From contig NW_020825338.1 in assembly GCF_003286085.1 (NCBI RefSeq), forward strand, positions 62,001 to 126,000: a DNA stretch of 64,000 nt, written 5' to 3'. Both the position numbers and the translations under genes were made by a program. Shown piece by piece: positions 56,833 through 64,000 of the stretch. The stretch's first letter is position 1. Every line of letters starts with the position of its first letter. Below the pieces are notes generated by a model. It did no database searches and was not told the origin of the DNA. It saw only the letters and a program-made list of their open reading frames with translations. This stretch comes from Drosophila persimilis. Lineage: Eukaryota; Arthropoda; Insecta; Diptera; Drosophilidae.

Positions 56833-58666
56833 TTGCCCCTGTTATTATTACACACTCGTATATTTTGGTGCAATTCAAGAAATTTAAGAACACAAGCAAC
56901 TTGCAAATATGCAAAAAGCAAAAAAAAGGGTTGCCAGGTAATGAAAATATACCGATATTTCATCGATGTATTTTGTGAACACATCGAGTATTGATGTTTT
57001 CCCGCTAAAAGAATCAATATGCAAATAATTTCATCAATACTGACAGTAAATATTTAACAATTTAATCAATTTAAGTTTTTTTTTAATAAATCTACATTCC
57101 TTTTAAGCATTCCAATATCAACAAACGTAGGTATGGTATAAAAAGGCGATAGTTTCGAATGAGTTGTGACATCACAGTTTATAAATATCGATGCTGCCGA
57201 CACTTGCAGTGTTGCAAAAAGTTGGAAAAAGTGTTGCTAACGCAACAGCGTAAAATTGTTCTTTTCTAAATTTTTCATGTGCTGTGCGATGAAACAAATC
57301 CTGTTGTGCATGCTACAAACAGTTGCATATTGCATTTACAATCAAATATTTGTGCATTTTGACCTTTCTGCCACAATGGCAATTTGCAATTTCAGTGTAT
57401 AAATGCCGTTTTACTTGTAATGTTCAAAGAGAAGGTCAGAAAAATGTACACAGTTCTGTGTAGTAGCAGCAGTGCATAGATTGTAGGCATACCTGCGCTC
57501 CCAAGTGTAAGTGTGTGCGTGTGCGCATAATGTTATACAGCTGTCGCCGCCTATCGTGTGTATCAGTGAATAACAAATGTGATAAACAAAAAAGTGCATT
57601 GTAAGCATTGTTAATGCATTCACATACACGGCCCAATCATATATATGACAACATATGTATACATACTAATGAAAAAAGGCGCATTCCTTTTCAATTGCAA
57701 AAAAAACCTGTGTGGCAAAATGACGTGTTTTGCGCTGGTGTTGCCACTGACAACAGCAACAGGGTTGCCAACTAGCGTGCGCAACAAATCGCAAGCTAAG
57801 CTAAGCTATCCGCAGCGAATAATCTGACAATATCTGATTAAATATTACGCGCTTAACAAACAATGAATAAATCGAGTCCTATAGCCCCGGGATAATCTTC
57901 GTCAGTAGTATTACGTCCATAAAATTCGCCCATAAATGGAATGCCGTTGCACTGGCAACGCCAGTTATCATTCAGTAGCTTGACAACACTAGTTGGCTTG
58001 TATGGCAAAAAAAAGGAACAATTTTTTTACGAATTGTGAAGCTACCGACGAAGACGAGGCCGCCTAAAAAGGCAACCATAAGAATTGTCAAGTAATTAAC
58101 GATACAAATGTTTCATCCCATGCTTTTTCTGTGCAGTGTTTTAATTCTACGACCCAGCCGTTTAACTGTCATCCGATAAACCCAAGCAAACAACAACAGC
58201 AGGAGGCATCAACCGACACTCTGCAACATTTTGTTGCAGCACAAGTGCATTGTCGCACATTTGATTGCCGCATATCTCACTTTACACACAAGAACTAATA
58301 AATGTATTGTTGAGTCAACGTAGATCTGCGAAAATAGGACAGTTGGCCGTGTTTTAAAACAGTGTGTGGTTCGGCGCCACAGCGAGCGAGTTGTTCGGTT
58401 ATTTTTTTGTGTGTGGCTTGACAAGTGCAAAAGCAGGAGGAGTAGAAGTCAATACGCAATAGGAGGGCAGCGCCCCTAAACTATATTATTTGAAATCGAC
58501 AATAACTAACGGAAGACCAACAGAAGCGGCAGCATCGTTAACTAGCAGAAGCGGTGGCGTCCGCAAGGCGCTGGCCAGCTGTGAGCTTCCTAGCTAATAC
58601 CGTGGGGAAGAGGAAAAGCAGAGCCACCCACCAGCAGCAGATAAGCCCAACACCGGGCAACAGTTC
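56833..58666 (+). promoter_or_regulatory. Tip60/tyf divergent region including inferred tyf 5' UTR exon
   Basis: No other gene seen. A TATCGATG is at about 57186 and CATCGATG near 56962 (DRE-core-like). The stretch 58400-58666 is purine-rich leader-like, ending CAGTTC before a donor GTAAGTATGG at 58667, so a non-coding exon probably ends at 58666. Its start is not determined. Confidence 0.45.
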
Positions 58667-58804
58667 GTAAGTATGGTTTGGCTATGGGCAGTAACTGAAT
58701 CCCTGGCCTTGACTACGACCACGACCACAGACCCCGGGTCGCACATACTAACCATCATGGCATATATGTGTATTTTGGCTCTCTACAGGTTCGGGAAATT
58801 TTTG

Positions 58805-58861
58805 ATGGCATTTGATTGTTTCGTCACCTGGTCGCCCTGTTATATGCCACCCAAAAGATGA
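58805..58861 (+). CDS. uORF overlapping the tyf start (ATGA overlap)
   Basis: Eighteen codons (MAFDCFVTWSPCYMPPKR) whose TGA shares four bases with the inferred main ATG at 58858 (ATGA). It sits in the second exon, after the acceptor at 58788. Ribosomes translating it would stop exactly at the main start, allowing re-initiation. Whether it is translated is unknown. Confidence 0.4.
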   Translation: MAFDCFVTWSPCYMPPKR

Positions 58862-61800
58862 ACAATGAACAAAAGCCAGCATCACCAGAGACATCATCAT
58901 CCACAACACAACCATCCACAACCTCATTTGCAACCGCTTCTGGTGAGCGATCTGCAGAGCGCTTGGCTGCAGCCAATAGTAAGATACCATCCATTATACT
59001 CCATACGCCCATTGTATCAATTGCGTCTGGGACTATGAGCAAAAGCACTACCACTACAACATCGACAAAGACAACTCCGACCGCACATAGCACAGAAGAG
59101 CTGTTAGAAGCAATGGCAAATAATTTGGCAAAACACGACAGCGTGCCGGTGCAACGTGACGATGGGAGTATCGGGTTTCGTGGCCAGAAAAAAGCAGCGT
59201 CTACAAATACGAAATCCACATCAAAGTCAGTGACAGATAGCGATAAGAGGAAGTCATACTCCCCCCCAATCAGTGGCAGCAACAGTACCATTAACAGTCA
59301 TAACAATCCCAGTGGCAGTGGCAGTGGCTGTGGCATTGGCAGCGATAGCTCCACCACTCCCATACCATCGTTATCAGCGTCAACGTCAGCATCAGCGTCA
59401 GAGGTCCTGTCAACTTCCAGTAACATAACGACTCCTGAAGAAGCAGGGGCCGCCAACTTCGTCTACTCATTTCTTGACGATACGTCAAAGCTGGAAGGAC
59501 CCACACGCAGGCGCCTGCAGTATGGGGTGGGAGCGACGGGTAAAACCCAGGATGATCAGAATGTGGGAAAGCGACAGAAAAAGAAAAAGGTGAGTGCAGT
59601 ACACGGAGAGACATGTATCCATCATCATCATCTTTGTATCCTTCAAAAACCCCAAACCCACTCCGTCCCCCCTCTGGTTATTTGGTTGTTTTGTTTTGGT
59701 ACTTGTATTGGTTTCGCAACTATTTCATCTGTAAATACGTCATTGTATCGTGGGATGGGGACGACGGTGCGTGAACAGCCTCGGTGCACCCCGCCAGGTT
59801 GCGCACGTGTATCTATCATATCATTTACTAGCTACTAGCTATTAGCACACACACACACCCTCTTTTAATATCGAAATTATTCACCGTTTCACTAGCTTAT
59901 AAATAAGAAATCACACATACTACCTATATTAATCATAGTACATACAATGTATGCTAAGTTAATCAATTATTCATACATACATACTAATCATAAGCTACGT
60001 ACTAACAATCCTACTCACTATTATTTATGATTAATTTCTATATCATTCCACATTATTTACTTACCTATATTTTACTTCTCTTCTGCATCATTTGAACCCA
60101 TTTAAACATTTTAAGTCCCTTTTAATCACTTTCCATAATATGTTTGTTGGCTGCATGCCGTACAAATAATTGAATAAATGAAATATTGAATCACCCTGAC
60201 ATGGCTCTTAAGAAGAATTAAGAATGCTTTGGGTAAAGAAATGGCGATTTAAATGGCTTATTTTCATCGTGGGGAAATGTAAATACATATAAAATAAGAA
60301 CTCACCTAGAAGATGACAAAAAATAACAAATAACAAAGATATTAACCACACAACACATTTATGTACATATATTAGCACGATAAGAAAGCTGAATTTTTTT
60401 CTAATTAATTTTTTTGTATTTTGCTTGCTCATTTTTCATTTGAATCTTTTACTTTGATACCCCTAACGAAGATAATCCATGGGCAGGAACCACACAATTT
60501 TGAAGGGAGAATACCACCGGCACACGCACACATCACTGTTTTTTGTTTAACACACACTCGTACTGACACGCCCACGCGATTGGCGATCTGTGCCTTAAGC
60601 GAAATTGGAAAATTAACCGATATTGAATTGAGCCGCAAAGTGGAGATGATAAAGAATAAAAGAAACAAAATTCATTTCAATTGAGAAATCTACATCTGTA
60701 CATGTTTTTGATATTGATTCGAGACGGGATTACAAAATCGTTATGTTGATCGCGGGCTGTTTATTTTGTTTACACAATTTTCCATCCTTTTCAATCGAGC
60801 AAGAATCCCGTCTATGCTGAAGAACAAGTGTGGCGCGCCGAAATGAAAACCTCAACTACGACGATAAATACATTTATATCAAAATTAAGCCGCTAATTAG
60901 GCAGCCTCCTATATCGATATATGTACATATGTATGTATGTATAATATATTGATGCGATAAAAATGCCAATTCAAATGCATTCAAAAGCTTGGTCTTCTTA
61001 TCCTCATCAACGATATTTTATTCTGTTCTATTCAAGGGTAGGAGGAGGCGAGAATGCAAATGTTAAAAGTCTGTTAAATCACACGCACAATGTCTCTTAA
61101 TTGGAACATTAATGGTTCTGATATCTATCCGCAAGCAAAATTGGAATGTTGAGAAAGAAACGAAAGCAAGAATTTGTTTGAAATTTGATTCGAAAAAACA
61201 TAAAAATACACAAATCCAGTACAAAATTGGTTTCGGAAAACCACATTAGCGAAGACCGAACTGTTTTTCATATTTGCGTAAGCGCGGGTTGATCGTGTTT
61301 TTCCACGTTGCCTGCCTAATCAAAAAAGAATCACATCTGTTCTGCTAATACATGTTTACATATGCATGTATGTATGCGTACATGTTCCCGAACATTCCTA
61401 TCAACACACAGACACACACACACATATGTATGTATAAAGAAGATGGTACAAAAAGGAGGTCCGCAATAGAGAAGTTAACCGTTATAGTAGTGCTGTAATG
61501 CGCAAAGAAAACGCACAATAAGGAAAGAAACGAAAATTAGTTTGAGAAATTGTTCTGCAGATCGCAGTCGACATTTGTGTGTGGCTTTGGTTAGAACTCC
61601 TGAAGCGATAAAATAACTGTATAAACAACAGAAATCTGTACATATTTAAGCAAACCACATCCGTGACTGAACCGCCGCACTTTATATACATACAAACAAA
61701 CATACATCTATTTTGTATTATACCCATTTATTTGAGTCGTGTGTTTCCACCATTCCGCATGTGTTTTGTGTTTCCATAAGCTTTGATTTAAAACAATTGT

Positions 61801-64000
61801 CATACTGCTTGGAAAAGTGCATTGAACAAAGTAGAAGTGTTAGAGCCTCGCATGCGTTCGGATTGAGAGTCGCTTCCTAGTGAGGTTATGCACGACGCTG
61901 GAGTGCGGTGCGTGTGTTTGTGTGTGCGTGAGTGTGTGTGAACTATTTTTTTTGCAATGTCGCGAAACGTTGAAAACATTATATTTTAAAGACGCTTGAT
62001 ACATCTTGCAGACAAAATACGATGCCTGGGAAGATAGCGACTTCAATGATCTCGATGATGCGTCACTGAAGAAGCTTCTCGAGGAGGCGTATTGGTACCG
62101 TAATCCTGGCGACAGGAAAAACAAAAGCGAGCGTTTTCTGGTAAGTACTCTGACCTCTCACGCGCTTTTCACAGCCCTAATCTCGATCCAATCCAATTTT
62201 GTGTGCAGCAAATGCTCAAAAAGGCTGAGTACGACGAAGAGATCTCTTATCGTGCCATTAAATCCTGCCTCACACTCAACCCAACCACTCTAGCGACGTC
62301 AGCGTCCACATCCGGGGTAGCCGGCATTAGCAGCAGCAGTAACAACAACACCCACCACACAAACAATCGATCCGGGGAGCGTCACAAGCAGGGCGGCTCC
62401 TTGCAGGATCTTGTCGAGGCGGCTCATCGAAGTGGGGCGGCCACCACATCTGCGGCGGCGGCGGCAGCAGCAGCAGCGGCAGCAGCCACATCGGCGACAA
62501 CCCAACGTTTCAACTGTGATTACCAGCTGAGTGGACGCGCGAACCGTCGCCACCAGCAGCAGCAGCAGCACAACAACAACAACAACCACCAAAACGCACC
62601 CTCTGCCTCCAAAAAGATCAAGAACTGGTCGGTGTCGGGACGGCAGCGCGAGGGAGGAAGCCTTCCGAGCAGCGTCAACTTTGAGCCAGCGACAACGTCC
62701 ATGGATGCCAAGCTGAAACAGACTATGGGCGAGTCATCCCAGTCCCAGGCTGCAGCTGGCAAGAACAGTGCCGGCAGCTGCAGCAGCCTGCCCAGCCACC
62801 TGGGCGAGGCTGAGGCCGGCACCCAGTTCGATATGGACGATGATGAGACGGGTGGTGGTGCGAGTGGGAGTGCTGCCGCAGGCGCTGGCCCAATCCAACA
62901 AGACTGCCTGTTGGAGGTAAGCGATGATACACTGAATCAATGGGACGTCTGTATGGATCAATCGCTCTGGGAGATGGCTCAATCGAGTCTAATCGAAACC
63001 GATGGGTGGCAAATTGGGTCAAGTCCATTTGAGGCGGTAAGATGCGACGCTGTAAGGTCGCCAGCTGCCCTTCAATGGCGTGGCATGGCCTGCCAGCGAG
63101 CAGCATAATTCAATTAGTAATCCATAAACCTGTAGTAATCGCAATAATCAATATTCCTCTATACGTCGTCTCTTGCGGACAAAGTCTCTAAATGGAAATG
63201 TAGAATTAATCAAGTTATGTCTACCCCACAAACACCCACACCCAAACACATACACTAACACCCATACCATAACACAAAAACCAACGCATTAACTTCCATT
63301 CCATTCATATGTATATGCATCTGTATGAATGTATTACGTATTTACGCCCTGCGGAGAGATAGTGGGTGTGCGTGCCTGTCCCAGGCGTTATATATGAATA
63401 TCCTATGTATTATGATACCATTGATTTAAGAAAGTTGTAGACAAAATCTGGTATGATGCATAGGTAGAAGGGATAGATGGAGAACTCCGCACCCATCTGC
63501 TGGCCGAATAGGTGGGATCATCATATCATATTCAATTCACGGGGGGTAGTCGGAACTAACACGGGGGGGCCAGGACATTTTCTGTACATTTTCCCTTTGA
63601 ATTTGTGATTTGTAAAAGTCTGCCGCAAAAAGGGGGTTTGCAAAGTCGCGATCGAATCAGATTAGAAATATACTAACTTTCGTTTTCTCCGTTTCCTCCT
63701 GTTCTTTTCCGCGTTCAGCTTTCGGAGGACAATCGCGGAATAAAAAAGAAGAAAGCAGGCGGCGCCAATCAATCAACGTCGTATCTCAGCACAAAGGTGC
63801 TCGACAATTTCATGCAAAACTACAGCCCGCATCAGCCCGAGTCGAGGGATTCGGCCGTTGGAGGCGAGTATCAAATCGGAGAAACCCTGCCGTTATTGGG
63901 GTCCGTTGGCATCAGGTCACCCGGAATGCCCCACATGCATGTACACCAACAGAACATGCAACTCCAGGCACAGTATTCGGCTGGTGGACACTTTGAAAGG
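58858..64000 (+). CDS. tyf: Large low-complexity protein, probable Twenty-four (Tyf), 5' part
   Basis: Four coding exons in view: 58858-59589, 62012-62140, 62209-63036 and 63719-64000 (runs off the window), all phase 0 with GT-AG introns; about 657 residues so far. N-terminal Ser/Thr-rich tract (MNNEQKPASPETSS), basic KRQKKKK end of exon 1, then TKYDAWEDSDFNDLDDASLK, a small conserved-looking segment (EEAYWYRN), poly-Asn/Ala/Gln runs and WDVCMDQSLWEMAQSSLIET. No named domain recognised. Tyf, a translation co-activator of period with ATX2 in clock neurons, is my suggestion because it lies next to Tip60 in D. melanogaster from memory; sequence alone does not prove it. Alternative donors exist at 62917 and 63037; both join phase 0. 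The start is the first ATG after the acceptor that opens the long frame. Confidence 0.55.
59590..62011. other. Intron of the probable tyf gene, no other gene seen
   Basis: 2.4 kb, AT-rich, with several ATACATAC/CATACATA microsatellites (near 59970 and 60925). Begins GTGAGT at 59590 and ends TTGCAG at 62011. Confidence 0.7.
63037..63718. other. Intron of the probable tyf gene, no other gene seen
   Basis: 682 nt between donor GTAAGA and acceptor GTTCAG; includes an ACACCCAC-rich stretch near 63225-63275. Confidence 0.65.

Overview
The window is fly DNA. Genes have short introns (57-66 nt), AT-rich spacers and GC-rich exons, and I recognise Drosophila Xpac, brn, cib, Nsun2 and Tip60, with dgt4 and tyf likely. 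From memory of D. melanogaster this gene set belongs to the distal X (Muller element A, about 3F-4B). The brn protein is clearly diverged from D. melanogaster, so another Drosophila species is likely. LOA-type elements are well known in the obscura group, but that is weak evidence for the species.

The left 39 kb (1-38985) is almost pure transposable-element DNA. Nearly everything with coding capacity reads on the minus strand. A block holding a defective R1-clade retrotransposon plus a jockey-clade gag is present twice with a 10,694-bp offset (1-6764 and 10695-17458), differing at about 13 positions. Between the copies sit a 5'-truncated CR1-like insertion, unidentified sequence, and a Tc1-like DNA transposon with an open transposase. 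After the right copy come a longer but broken CR1-like element, three copies of a MITE-like repeat, fragments of other R1-clade elements, a decayed gypsy-class LTR element with its reverse-transcriptase core deleted, and an apparently intact LOA-clade element with both ORFs open (33062-37529).

The right 25 kb (39.2-64 kb) is ordinary gene space: Xpac (-, nucleotide excision repair), brn (+, glycolipid glycosyltransferase), cib (+, actin-binding thymosin-repeat protein), Nsun2 (-, RNA m5C methyltransferase), a small coiled-coil-type gene that is probably dgt4 (+), Tip60 (-, MYST acetyltransferase) and the 5' part of a large gene that is probably tyf (+, running off the window). These are independent housekeeping or developmental genes and not one pathway. 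Between brn and cib lies a degenerate tandem repeat whose last two units each carry a DRE, an M1BP-type motif and runs of a GTATATTT motif just upstream of the inferred cib first exon.

Most notable: the very recent tandem duplication, two unrelated retroelements that both lost their RT catalytic core, the one-orientation arrangement of the TE cluster (a candidate unistrand piRNA-type locus, not demonstrated), the intact LOA and Tc1 elements, and the promoter-bearing tandem repeat.
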